DNA of 41,131 bases from a virus: positions 1-41,131 of the IMG/VR virus record IMGVR_UViG_3300000117_000063, one strand, 5' to 3'. The translations under genes and the position numbers were made by a program. The notes beneath the pieces were generated by a model. The model saw only the letters and a list, made by a program, of their open reading frames with translations, did not search any database and was not told the origin of the DNA. Shown here one piece after another: positions 1-15,000 of this stretch (positions within the stretch are counted from its first letter, which is position 1; every line of letters begins with the position of its first letter).

Positions 1-3000
1 AGTATGTTTTTAGGACCAGAAAATAGAAAGAGTGCATATTCTCAAGATGGTTCGTATTGGGCTTCTACACTATTCGGGGCTATGGGTGGTGGTGGATTTA
101 CTATGCTTGGGGGTCTTTATAATAGAAAAACTAATAAAGCACGTCAACAAAGACAGATAGAAGAGATTGGTAAAAGACAAGAGTTTATAATAAATTCTCT
201 AAATAAAAGAAATGAAGCACAAGATAAGGGAGATGTTGAAGGTGTTAAGCTACAAAATAGAATGCTTGCAGTAAACTTAGGATTAAACGCATCTCAAGCT
301 GGAACTGTAGATTTACTATTAGAACAAATAAATGATGAAAATTTTGACGCAATTCTTTTAGATAATGGTATTACACAAGAACAGTTAAATACTACTAAAA
401 AAGAAATAGTTGAAACTATTAATCAGGCTGAAAAACGCTATAGAAATTATAGTAATAGAATATTTGGTAATGAGTATGGTGCTGGAGCAGCAAGAGCTGT
501 TACAGAACTAGAAATGGCTATGGATATGTATAGTGAATTAATGCAAGACATAGATAGTAGAATAACAGAATCTCAAGAAAACACTAAAATAGCTGAAGAA
601 AAGTCTCAAATTGGTGTAAACACTAAAAAACGTAGAGAAATACAAACTAATATTGCTAGTTTGAAGCAGACTTTAGAAAAAGTAGAAACTATAATTGAAA
701 ACTTAGAAAACGATAATGCTACTCCTAATATAACCAAAGAAGAAAAAGCTCAAAATGATTCTACTATTGCTAACTTTATGCAGTGGAAAGATAATTATAA
801 TGCAGAACTAAAATTACTAACTCAAGAAGGAGCAGATCTAGAAAAAAATTCTAAAGAAACTTATACTGAAGATAAATTTAAAGAAGAGCAAGAATATTTA
901 AATCAGACTAATAGAAATGATGTAGTACAATTAGCTAATCAAAAACAAATATATAAAGCAAATAGATTAGCAGCATGGAAACAATTAAATGAAATACTAA
1001 GTGGTAATTTTGAATTTACAGTAAAACAAAAGTCAGATAAAATAGAAGATGCATTATTAAGTGATAAAGAGCTTAAGAAAAAGCTTAAGATGGATAGATT
1101 AGATCGTGCAGATATTGAAAGCAGATGGAATTCTATTACAAAAAAGAACGCAAGAGAAACGCAGAATGATGCTAGTATACAGGATTTGATGGATTTACTA
1201 TCTAATCCGGCTACTACACAAGATCAAATAGATATATTTTTAGATGAGTATCAAGATAATAAAGAAGTAAGAGAAGCTTCAAGGCCTCTTATTGCAAGCT
1301 GGAAATCTAGAAAAGATCAGTTAGAATTACAAGCATCTATAGATAACTTAAGAAAAGCAAGTCAAGAAGTTAATGAAGCTGTTAAAGAAGGTAAAGAAAT
1401 AGAGAACTCTGAAAAAGTTATAAACGAAGTTATGCGTTTATTAAATGAAATTTGGGGTGTTGAGGGTATACATAAGGATAGTAAAGGAAATCCTTTATCA
1501 GAAAAACAACAAAGAGCTAAACAACGAGACTATAACTGGGGTAAAAATTTAGGTAAATTTATAGCAAGATATAAATATGGTATACCTGAATCTTTAAACT
1601 GGCAATGGGATAAGTTATTTGATAACTTTATTCCTTCAGTACAAGTAATGTGGAATGATCGTATAGGAGTAATTTATACAGAGAGTGGTACATTATTTTT
1701 TGAAGATGAGAATCAACATAAAACAGCCATAACAAAAGATGTTGACATACTGTTTAATTTAGATATGATTGTATTAAAAAATACAACAACAGTACCTATT
1801 ACTATAGAAGAAGATGGTAGAACTTTTAATATAAAAGGATCTTATTATAGTAACCTTAAAGAAAATCCAACTGATGCTATTAAGTATAATTCAGAGGGTA
1901 TGCCTACAGCTGTTACACTAACTAGATGGTTAGGACATGATATTACAATAACTACTCCAGGTATTGTATTAGACATAGCTAGAGTTATAGAAACTCTAGA
2001 AGCTGTAAAAATATCTAAGTTTGCATCTTTGAATAATGAAGAAAATTCCTTAGATTTGGGAGATACTATTCATTATGCAGTCTATGAAAAAACACCAAAA
2101 GGTTATGACCTAGTGGTGTATAACCAGGAGACAGGTAAAAAAGTTAAAGGCAGTACTAAAGAAGGTAAGTCTTTAAAGCATTTAGCTAATGCGATCTTAA
2201 GTAATAAGATACAAGAAGAAATTAATAAAATAAAAAAAGAATTTAATGAATCTACAACAACTTATAATGTTACTCCCACCGAAACTTCAAAAGAAGCTCT
2301 TAGCGGTACCCCCGGTCAAGCAGCCAGCGTTTCTCAAGAAGTTGAGGGAGTCGAAGACCCCGCAAAAAAGGAAGAAAAAATAACAGCTTCAGCACAATCT
2401 GCTAGCGCAATAGTTAATGTAGATCGTGCAAAAGTAACTGAGAAGGAGAAGAAAGAAATAATAGATGATATAAATAATGATGCTTTACAAGTAGATAAAG
2501 CAAACGCTGAAAAAATTATAGAAGAAGAGGCTAAAAAGAGAGAAGATAATTTAAAAGAAGAAACAAGCGAAAGTATAGACAATTTATTAAAAGACTCTAA
2601 ATCTAATCCTGAAAAAACTGTAGATCTTATAGACTCTTCAGTTAATCAACAAGAGCCTGGGAAGATAAAAGCACCTAGAAGTAAAGCAGTTACTAATCCT
2701 ACAGCTACTAATAAAAATAAAATAGAACTAGATAAGGCGTACCCTCAAGCATGGACTCCTCAATATATAGGTGTTAATCTAGGTACTAAAGCTAGCCCTT
2801 TATGGGTACAAGCCGTGGATATAAACGGTAATAGTGTTCCAATGTTTTCTAGATCTAATGGCGCTGCGTATAGAATTATACCCGAATCTTTTTTATCTCC
2901 AACACAGCTAGATAATCTTGATAAACAATCTCCTGGTTCAGGAACTGTAACATCTGTATGGTACAATGAGCCTAGAAAAAACATGAACAATCAAGTCATG

Positions 3001-6000
3001 AGAGAGGGTAATCGTATTATAGTAAACAAAGAAAAACAAATTAGATATACGGTTGTTAATCCTAAGACTAAAAAAAGAGAGAATGCTGTTATGGTTGTGT
3101 ATCCAGGGTCAACTAATCAAGCAGATATTGTTGATTTTGATGTAGCTAACAATCCAGATACAGGGGTTGGGACAGATGTTATATTAAGAGTAGAACCTAA
3201 TTGGCAATATTATAAAAGTAAAGATTCTAATGATGTAATAATTACTGTAAGATTAGCAGCGAATCCAGAAACTGTTGTTTCGATTATGAGAGGTGGTACA
3301 GCTTCTTTTAAACAAAACTTATTGCTAAGAAAAAATATAGCCGAAGCTTTAAAAGGTAATAGACCTATGGATATTAAAGCTAAAATTGCAGGTAAAACTG
3401 ATGGCTTTGTTACTAATCTAAAAAAACGTGGTATATCTCTTAAGCAATCTATAGAAGTGTTAGGGCCAGATCTTGTTTTAGGGTATGGTATTGATGGAAC
3501 TGTACGTGTACCTAACTCTACTGTATCTGTTGCTAATTCTCAATTTGTAGAAAACGGTACTATATATGCAGCAATAAAATCTGCTAGCGGAAGAGTAATA
3601 CCTATAAGATTAGAAACTTCTAATCTAAATAATACAGCTGCTAATAAAGTAGTAGAGATTATTTTAGATAATAAACTATCAGAAGAAGATAGGAGAGCAC
3701 AGGTAAATAAAATTGTACAAGTTTATGGTAAACTTGAAGAAGATACTCAGCTTGCTATGGATAATTATAGAATTAAATTTCCATATTCAGGAAAAATGAT
3801 TGGTCTACAAATCCATCCGGAAGGAAGCGATCAAATAAGTAACTTTGAAAAATTTATAACGGGAAAGCCTTACAAATATATTTTATATGACCAACAAGGA
3901 TTAATACAATCTTCAGGCCAAGTACAAAGAACATCGGGAGAAACTGTACAAAAAATATTAAGAGATAGTAAAGATTTTTCTTCACAGAATTTAGTTGATA
4001 ATAGAAATGTATTTATTGAGCATTTAAAAACAAAAAAATATAATGTACAGGGACATGAATTAAATGTTAATGAGCCTTATATGAGCCCAATAAATAATCT
4101 AGAGTATAAAAATTATTTAGAGTATTTATCGGATCCTAATATAAGAGTTGTAACTACAGATATTCCGGGAGGAACTTCTGCTAAATTCCATCATTCTATT
4201 ATATATACAGAAGTCGTAGATGATACTACTAAAATTAGTTTACCTTTTCAAAAAGCTGAGCTAACTAAACAAGAAGTAAAAGAATTTACCGAACCTCAAT
4301 TAGATGAAGATGTTATAAGCGCTATAGAGAATGAAGCTACTATGTCTATAGATGATTTAATTGAGAATAACAAGAAAAAACCTAAGACTAAAAATGATAT
4401 AGACAATATAGATGATATTGATTTACCGGGGATTAAGTTACGAGAAGCTGATCTTGTTAGTCCGCCTTCATATAATATGCTTACACAAGAAGAAGTAACA
4501 TGGTTTAAAGAAAAGTTTGGAAAAGAGGGTGTAAATGTATTAGAAAGAGTAAAATGGATAAGAGTATCAAAGGGTAGAAATGCTTGGGGTTTTTATAAAA
4601 ATGGTTTAGTTACATTAGCACGAGAAGGTAAAGAAGGTACAGCATACTGGGAAGCTTTTAGAAGAGTTTTTGATATACATTTATCTGAAGAAGAGAAAAC
4701 AATGGTATTGATGGAAGCTTCAATGACTTATGGAAAATCTATTAGTATTCTAGAGAATAAAAATTTATCTGTAGAGCAGTTAGAAACAGAGTTAGCAAAG
4801 AACTTTATGGAGTTTATGCTCAACGAAAAAGACCCTTCTTTTAAAGGCGCTATAAAAAGATTCTTTAAAGAATTATGGTATGCAATTAAAAACTTTGTAG
4901 GTTTAAATAGCAGTATAGAAAGATTATTTAGAAATATAAGAGATACAAAATATAAAAATTATACACAGGCAGAATTAGCTAAGCTATCTAATGTAGAAAA
5001 TGAACAGCTTAGACAAATGTATAATAAAGAAGGACAGCCTATGCCACAAGAATTTGTTGAAGAGGTTGTAGGTAATATAAACCATGATCTATATTCTGCA
5101 CTGCAAGTTAAAGCAAAAGAAGATAATGTATCTTTTGAATCTTACCTTAAAGACCAAAAACAACTAGATATATTCTATGATACTCTAAGAAAGCAATATA
5201 AAGCTATAGGTAAAAAGATATTAGAAACTCCAGGAATAAGTGAAAGGGTAAAAAGTATAGGAGAAAATTATCTACGAATAACTGATGACTCTTTATGGGG
5301 TATCAGAACAGATGCATTGCATAATCTAACCTCTCCAGGCTTTAAGAAGCTTGCTATACAAAACTTACAACCATTATTTGGTGTAAAGTATACTACATAT
5401 AGAGGACAAGAAATGACAGATGATCTTGATGCTAATGAGGTTAATGATATAGTACAAGAGACTGAACCTCAAGCACAAGAAAGAATACACGGTATAAATT
5501 ATTATTTTAGACCTGTTAAAGATACATTATCTAAAGATGTTAAAATAGGATTAAGTTTTATAGAATCTAAAGAAAAAGGAAAGTTGTTAGGTAAATATAG
5601 ATTTGTACCATTTGATGATGTATATAACTATCTTGCTTTAAACTTATCTAACGCTCCAGAAGGTAGGGTTTTAGAAAAACTAAAAACATTACAGCATGAA
5701 TTAGTACCTCAAGTGTTACAAAAATACACAGAAGCTAGTCCTGCATGGCAAAATAAATTTATTACACATTTTAATAAACAAAACATAGCATTTAAAACAT
5801 TAGTTATTGATAATAATGGAACTGTTAAAGTTATGTATACAAACCGTAATGGGCTAGAAAGACAGATCATTAATGATTGGATGAGTGGTAAGTCTACTTC
5901 ACCTATATTTAAAGAAGTTAACGGAGAAAATGATACAATAGATACTGAAATAGCTAAAGAGTTTCAAGCAATTATTGAAAAAGATTTAGTAGACATACAT

Positions 6001-9000
6001 AATAAATATAGAAATGTAAACAGTATATCAAAACAAACTGAAGGTAAAAAAGAATATATGGTTCCTATGATGAAAGTTTTAAAAAGCATAGGAATAATAC
6101 TACCTCAGAATATGAAGAGTGATTTATTTAGTGATAATTCTATTACAGTAGAAAGTCTTCATAAATATATGTATGGATCTAACTCTTTCCAATATGTATT
6201 TAAAAATTTAGCAAGGGGTATAAGTCCTTATATGGCAAATAATATGGAAATGGGAGCATTAGGAAAGCTTGCCAAGTTTGTTTCTCAATATAAAATAGAC
6301 TCTTACTTATCTTCTTTTATAGGAGGTAATAGAAAAAGTATATATTCTATTAATTTAAATACATATGATTCAGAAAAGACATTAGCTTTAAGATCTGAAG
6401 AAACATACAAACAAGCTATAGGTAAATACTTTAAAGATATATTCTATAAACCAAATTCAAATGTATCGCATGTTATATTAGACATGATATTAAAACATCC
6501 TGATGTAAGAAATAACTTTCAGTTAAGTACATTTGATGTTATAAAAGAAAAAGGAACTTTTGGTAGAGCTACTGCTTATGATCGAATGACTGAAAACTTA
6601 TCTGCTTTATCCCGATTCTCTATGTTTAATAACAGTGGTAATAGATTTGCAGAATTTAGTACAGGGACTAAGTCTGATAAAGGTCAGTTTAAGTTTTTAA
6701 CATTACCAAAAATACATCCAAAGAATAAAAGCTTTGGAATGTGGAAATCTACTAAACTAGGTGTAGAAGGATTTGTAGAAACTGCTGTTGAACTTATGCG
6801 CCCTTTAGCATTAGGTGAATATGCTCGTATATCAAAAATAGAACGACAGTTATTTGATATAGATATGGATTTAAAACACCAAGTAAAAAATCTACATTAT
6901 AGAAATGAGCCTGGGGATAAAGATGGTAATGGATTAAAGTTTATGTTCTTCAGAGATCTTAATAACTCTGAACTATTTAATGCAGAAACAAATAGATTAG
7001 AAGCTATATCTACTACTAACAACTCAGATCTAGAAGTGTATAACACTTTAAGTAGTAAGTTAGACGGCTACTTAAGAAGTTATGTTTCTAAACAAATAAG
7101 AAAAACAATAGATGCTTTTGTTGAAGCTAAAGCGATAGTTAAAGTTGGTAAAGAAATACACAATATTAATCTACCAATGCAGGCTATTTCAGGTAAAAGT
7201 GTTGGGAAAGATATTACACTAGCAATAGTTGAGTTTGCTGTAAACGATATAGTAATGAAACCTTATATAAATACTATATTTGGTCCAGACCTAGCATTCT
7301 ATAAAACAGATAGACAAGGTAATCCTATGATCGATGCTGGTAAAAGACAGTATCAGTCCGTAACTCCTAAAATGAATCTTACTTATAATGAAGAGCATGA
7401 TTACGGAGCTAAACCTAAATTTACACACGCAGTAGTACGGGATATAATAAAAAGAAGTCCAGAAACTGTAGAAAGGTTTGAAAAAATATTAACAAAAGCT
7501 GGGGTAAATCCTAAAGAAGCTAAAATAATAGCTTCATCTTATGAAGAAGTTCTAAAAACAGATGCACAAGGTTATACAACATTAGAATTCCATAAAAGAC
7601 AAATGGAGTCTCAAGGTAAGTGGTCTAAAGAACATGAAACTGCATATGAAACGTATTGGAAAAAAGGGCTAATGGGAGGAAAGGCTGAACAAGGACTTTT
7701 ATTAGACCCTTTAAAAACATATTTCTTTGGAGAAGTCTTAGAAAATGATGGACATAATAATGAAACTATAGTATTTAAACAAATTAAACACTCTACAATA
7801 CCATTAATGAGAGGTTATACCGAGATTTTTGCAGAGAATGATATAACTACATTAGATGACTTAAGACAACGTATGGAGGCTACAGGTAAGTACAAAGGTA
7901 TGCAACCTATAGATATGATTAATTTTGAAAGTGGAGTTAAGGTAGGTATATCAGGTATATCTAATTTACAAGATCTGGATAATGTAAATGTAGAAGTGTT
8001 AGATACTAAATACTTAGGTTCGCCGCAAATTATTACAACTAAAGCTAAAGACCCACTATTTGGATCGCAGTTTGCTAAATTATTACCTTCTAATATAGAA
8101 AATGATGCTAGCTATGTGTTACCTAATGGGGATAGATTATTAGGAGAAGAAGTTAAAACATTATATAATGATTTATGGTATGAAAAAATAGAGAGATCTT
8201 CTAATAAACTTTCACGTAAGATAGGTTATAAAGCTTTTATGGATATTTTAGCTGATAGAAATAATTTATCTAATAAAGAATTTGGTATTGCACAATTAAA
8301 ATTCTTAAAAAAAGTTAAGAATGAAGTATACCAAATGTTACAAGAAAGAGAATTACCAGATAATTACTTTTTAGCTTTAGATATAGAACAATTAATAGAT
8401 GATGTTGATGCTTATGGATACGTAACGCCTATGGCATTCCCTACTTTTTCTAAAAGATTTGAAAATATATTACTATCATTATTTAAGAATAATATATTGA
8501 AACAAAAAGCCAAAGGAATGTCTGCAGTACAAGTAGCGGATTTTGGATGGTCACTTACAAATGAGCTTCAGATAAAAGCTAATAGTAATGGAGGTGTGTA
8601 TGCAGAAGTTGCATTACCATATGATTTAGTACACAAATTAGGATTAAGAGTAGGAGATAATTTATCAGAAGTAGATCAAACTTTACTAGAATTAGTAGGA
8701 TATCGTATACCAACACAAGGTAAAAACTCCATGCTATCTTTAAAAGTAGTTAAGATTTTACCACAAAATATGGGATCTATTATACAATTACCTGCAGAAA
8801 TAACGACTATAATGGGGTCAGATTTTGATATAGATAAGATGTATATCATGTTTCCAGAACTAACAAAAGATAAGAAAAGAGAAGCTGCATTTAAAATAGG
8901 GCAGTATAGAACTAAAAAATCTTTTGAAGGATTATCAGATCAAGCTGTTAATCAAGCTTTATTTGATATATCTCATAGTATATTATCTTCTAAACATTCT

Positions 9001-12000
9001 GTAAAAGAAATACTAACACCTTTAGATTCTAATACATATAAAGAGGCTATAAAAGATTATAGAGAAGCAGGTATTACACAAGATATATCAGACTTCGACG
9101 TATTTACACCGGCTGCAGATATGTATTTAGAAAAAATAAATAAAGATGCTGCTATGTTGATTGGTTTATTTTCAATGAATTCTACATCTCATGCTTTAGC
9201 ACAGGATATGGAGGTTACATTAAAAGATGGTGCACAAGTTTATTTTAATTCTAAAAAAGGACAAGAGCATACAAGCTTAAGTAATATTTATGATTTTGAA
9301 GGTAACTATATTTCTGATCATATAAAAGATGACCAAAATGAATCTATTGATAATGCTAAAAATCAAAGAATAGGCCCCGCAGGTGTTACAGTATATAACC
9401 ACGGCGTAAAGATGTTATTAAATAGAGTTGGGGTTCCTGGGAGAGCTTCTCTAGATTTTATAAATCAGCCTATGATTAAACAGTATCAAAAAAGTAAAGC
9501 TACAAATACGGACAGTGTATCTGACATCAAGTTAGCAGAAAGAGTAGCGGAAGAATGGGGGGTTAAACAAGAATTTTTAGAAGCTAAAAAACTATTTGGT
9601 GAAGATAGATTCTTTACACCAAGCGCTGCATCATTAAAGAAATCCTTAAACCATACTAAAGGAGGAGAAAGGGCTAATAAAGTACAACAAGCTCAATTAT
9701 TAGCTGACTTTTTTAATTATTTAGATATTGCTAGGGATATTTCTAAGCTTAATATGCTTTTAAACCCTGAAGGTTTGAAGAATTTTAGTAGGTTAAGTTA
9801 TTTAGAAGCTTTTAAAAATGCTGAAGGCCATCTAAAAAGTACATCATCTTATATAAATATAGGTAAAATGCCAAAAAGAACAGAAGCGTTTATAAAATTT
9901 GGTATAGATGAGGCTATCAATGTTACTAGTTACTTTATACCTTTTAATAAAGAAGGGTTTTTAGAATTAAAGAGAAGTATAGCTAAATATACAGGACAAC
10001 AAGATGGAGTACTATCACAAGAGCTAATTGAAACTATAAATAGTTTGGCTTTATACTATGTATTTACTCAACCTGAATCACCTTTAGGTAATTTATTTTA
10101 TACAGAGGGGAAATCAGACATGTCTTTAGTTAAAAAGAGATTGTTTACATTATCAGAATCAACAGTATCTAGATTTTTAAATCTTAGATCTAGAAAAAAC
10201 ATGTTCAATGATAAGTTTTTTGGAATGTTATTTGCGCATAGAGAAAATACAGGTAAAAATAGATTTATAAAATTACTAGCTTTTAATAATGCTAGTAAGT
10301 TAGATGCATCTCAAAAATCTGCAATAACAGATAGATGGGAGCAATTACTAGATCCTAATGTAACTAAGGATGTAGAGGTAAGAAGGATGGCAGAAGCATT
10401 AGTTCTTTATTCTATTATTACTTCCGGTTTTATATCAACAGGGCCTAATACATTTGTAGATCTAATACCTAACTCATACTGGTCTAATAAATCAGAAACT
10501 AGAGATTCATTAAGTAATTTCTTTAGAAAAGAAGTACGAACAATGGAATATTCTAATTACTTTGACGACAATGCAGCTCGACAGATAATCAGAAATGCTT
10601 ATAAAGACCCTGGATTACTACTAACAGTAGATAAAACAGCTTTAGTTCATAATAATATGGTAAAAGACTTAGGGTTAAGTAAAAACCATTATTTTATTCA
10701 CCAAGAAGCTTCTAGTGATATCTTACTTAAAGATAGCCCTGGAACAAAAGCATATGTAGAATATTTTAAAACATATGAAGGTAAATGGAGATTATTTCAG
10801 TTACATAGTGTACGAGAAGCAGGAGCTATTTACCAAGAAATACAACCATTAGGAGAACGTTATAAATTTGTTGAGATGACTAGTAAGGATGCGCTAATTG
10901 AAAGTATACATCCAATGAATACTACTAAACATAAACAAAATATATCACAACAACTAGAGAATTTACCTCCTAATAGTACTGAAGCTACAGAATCTATAGA
11001 CGACTTATTAGGCATGCCACAACTTGCAGCTGAAAAGGTACTAGAAACAAAAATACAAGATCTAGAAAATAGATTATTGACATGGTTAAAAAAAGAATTT
11101 AATATTAATCAAAAAACTTATAATGTATTAAAAACTAAGACAGGAAAAGATGCTTTAGGTGTAGCAGATATAATGCATAAAGTAATACATCTATCAAACA
11201 GAAGAGATAGATATACTGTACCAGAAGAAACAGCTCACTTTTTTATAGAAATGTTAAAAGATAAGGCTATTGTTAAGAGATTAATGGATTTAGCCGCTAA
11301 AACTAATTTACACGGTGAAGTATTAAGAGATTATGCAGAAGTCTATAACAATCCGGAAGAGTTTAAAAAAGAAACTGCAGGTAAAATACTAGGAAAATAC
11401 ATTGTTTCTGAATATTATCAAGGAAAAGGCTTTAGTATTGGAACAGAAAATCAATTTGTTAAAGAATATAGAGGATTTTTAGGACTATTACAGAAGTTAT
11501 GGGACAGAATTAGATCTATTTTTGTAGGAGAGTCTGCAAATACTGAGTTAAATAGACATATTCGAGATGTTTTTGGCCAAAAAGCTAGACAAGTTTTAAC
11601 TGGAAGCTCATTAGGGTTAGATGTTAATTTATTACGAACTAATACTATACAAAAATACTATAGTATAGGGGGTATAATGGATGGTGCAGGAAAATTAGGA
11701 GAGGGTGTATTAAATAAAGTAGGAAAAAGTTTAAGTGTTTTTGATTTTACTTCTAAACAACTAAAAGAATTAGGAGATAAAGGTAAAGCACTGTTACAAA
11801 GAAGAGCATCATGGAATCAATCTGACTATATAACAGAGTTATTAGCAGATAGTAATAGAATAACTGAACCAACAGGAGAAAATAATTTCTATACTAAAGA
11901 TGGAGTACAGTTAACAAGAGTAACTGGTGTACAGGATTACTTTACCGATGCATTTGCGGAAGAAGAGATGGCATCTAAAGTAGCTAAAGCAAATAGAAAT

Positions 12001-15000
12001 AAAGGAGATGTATTTAATTCTGCAGAAAGAGTATTAAATCTATGGAGTTTCTTACAAGAGGGTGGCACAGAAATCCATAAAGTAATGGAAGCTATTATAA
12101 ACGGTAAAAATAATGAACAAATTATGGATTCTGTTAATATAGATCCAAAAAGTAAAAAAGCCATTAAATCTTCTTTATCATTATTAAGAACTTGGGTTCA
12201 AGATAAAATGAATAAAGGTAGTAAGCTATATGCAGAAGTTAAAATAGCTGATATGAATAATCTGTTAGCAGGTACAATAGATGTTATAGAGCAGACAAGC
12301 AGTGGTAGAATATATTTACACGACTTTAAAAGTAAAGTACTTGGAAAGCTGGTGGAGTTAGAAAAAAGATTACCTAATTTTAAATACGCTTTATCAGGTG
12401 TACCTAATACTATATTAAATCAATATAGGTTACAACTTTCGCTATATAAATATATACTAGAGAAAAAAGGTATAAGGGTAGACGGTATAAGAGTACAACC
12501 ATTAGAGGTAGGTGTTAATATAACCCCAGAAACAGGTAATATAAATTATACATCTATTTCATTTCCTAGCGCAACATCACCGGTATTAAATAAATTAAAC
12601 AATTTAAAACCTATTGATAATACTATAGTATCGAATGTTCTTAAAAAACTTAATCCTGAATCTACAGGAGTAGCAGAAGAGTTAAAAGAAAAAGATGCTA
12701 CAGTTAGAGTATTGCAACAAGCTAAAAATGTTATAAGGAAAAAAATAGATAAATATAAAAAGTCTGGAAATCCTAATTATCTAACAGCTATGCAAGATCT
12801 ATCTAAGCAACTAGAAGAAGTAAGCGAAAAAGAAGGTATTGTATTATTTGTAAAAAGAGCACTACAAGAAATAAATGATGCGCATAAAAGATTATTACAA
12901 CTACAAAAAGATGATGCAGTTACAGCTAGAAATCTAGCAGAAATAAGAAACTATGTATCAGCATATGAAATATTAGATGAGATGACATTGTTAGCCCCAT
13001 CATTAGGTAAAACAGGTTATGAAAATTTAATTAATACATATGTAGCACCCGCAGTACTGAAAAGACAGCAGGTAGAAGAGTTATATAAAGCATTAGGTAG
13101 GCCTATTATTGCAGACTTTTTAACGAAGTATAGCACTAAACCAGGGATGACTAAAGTAAAGATGGAAGCAGAGCTTATTAAAGCTAGTCGAGATATTAAT
13201 TATTTAGCTAGATGGTTAAATGCATTAGCAGACTCTTCGATGACAGAGTTAGCAATGATTGATAAGCATGTTGCTATAAAAAGAAATATAGTCCAGGAAG
13301 CTAAATACAATCTAGAGTATGGCCAAGGAAAAGAAAAAGGTATGCTAGACATGTTAAAAACATTCGAAGAGCATAGAGCCCAGGAGGGTGCTAGTGTTAC
13401 TAATTATGTTGAGCTCTTTGAACCGATACTAGAAATGCATGAAGGAAAACCTACAGGACATATAGTAGGGCCACAATCATATGCATTTAGACAAAAGAAA
13501 TATGATTTTATACAAGCAAAGAAAGCAGCCGGAGAAGCTATTACAAGCAGACTTTGGAATGAATTCTTTGAGAATAATGAGTTTGTAGAGGATCCAAAGT
13601 ATGCAGCATTAATGAAGTTACCTGAATCACATCCTACAAGAGCTTTTTACGATTACTTTATTGAGCAGTATAAATATGCACAGAGTATATTACCATCTTT
13701 TGCTAGAAGAGGTCTTATGTTACCTGGGTTAAGAAAGACTCCACAAGAGAAGTTTATGGAGACTGCAGGTTTTGTTGGATTAAAAGGAGGATGGAACGCA
13801 ATAAAAGAAGCAGCGCTACAAAAGTTTACTATACTAGAAGATGAAACAGAATATAAAGAAAATGTAGACGAAAAAGGAGATGCTATGCATTATGTACCTA
13901 TACATTATAGTGAAAAGATCGGGACAGAAGAAGGTATGTTAAATCCTGAAGATGTTTCTTATGATCTATCAAGCGCATTATCTATGTATTATACTATGGC
14001 TGTAAACAATCAGCAAATGAATGAAATAATAGCAGAGTTAGAACTAACAAAAGAATTACTAAGAACAAGAAAAGTTAGTAAACTTAAAGCTGGTATGCCT
14101 GTTATTGATAATGTTACAGATGCACAGGTTACAACAGAAGGTGTTCAATCTTTAGCTTATAATAGATTAGTCGATTATTTAAATATGGTTGTTTACGGAG
14201 AAAGAAAGAAGAAAAGTTCAGATGTAATGACTATAGCAGGAAAGAAAGTTACCATGGATAAGATAATGGATGGTTTCTTGTCGTACAATAGTTTAAGAGT
14301 ATTGGCGTTAAATCCACATGCTGGTTATGTAAACGTAGCATTTGGTAATTTAATGAATACTATAGAATCTTTTGCGGGACAATATTTTGGTAAAAAGAAT
14401 TTTATTAAAGCTAAAACATTCTATTGGGGTAATTTATCAGGTATATTAAAAGATACTGTAGGTAGAGTTCCTACTTCTAAAGTAGGCCTTATGAATGAGT
14501 ATTACAATGTATTACAACATTTTGATGAGTTTGGTAATAGAATTAAACATAAATCATTAGCTATGCGTGGTATGCATACAGGTGCATTCTTCTTTATGAT
14601 GACAATGGGGGAACATATGTTACAGAGTCAGTTATTTATGTCGATGGCTTTAGAAAAAACATTTAAACTAGCTAATGGTAAAACAATAAATCTGTGGGAT
14701 GCTCATAAAGTAGTTAATGACAAATTAATACTTAATGAAGAAGTTGCTGAGCAGTTTACTGAAACTGATAGAGCAATATTTAAAGAAAGAGTACAAGGAG
14801 TCTATCAGAGATTACATGGTATATATAACCAAAAAGATCGAAATGCTATACAACAATATGCAGCAGGTAGGTGGGTAATGCAATTACGTAAGTGGATGCC
14901 ATCAGGATTTGCAAGAAGATTTGAAGGTATGGAAAAACTATGGTATGATAAAAAGTCTGAATTTAAAGGCCCTGAATGGAATGAGAGATTAAAATCATAT

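Noticed and set aside
2334-2990. Short minus-strand frames within the giant gene
   Set aside because: Shadows of a convincing plus-strand coding frame; composition is low complexity and no start signal is seen.
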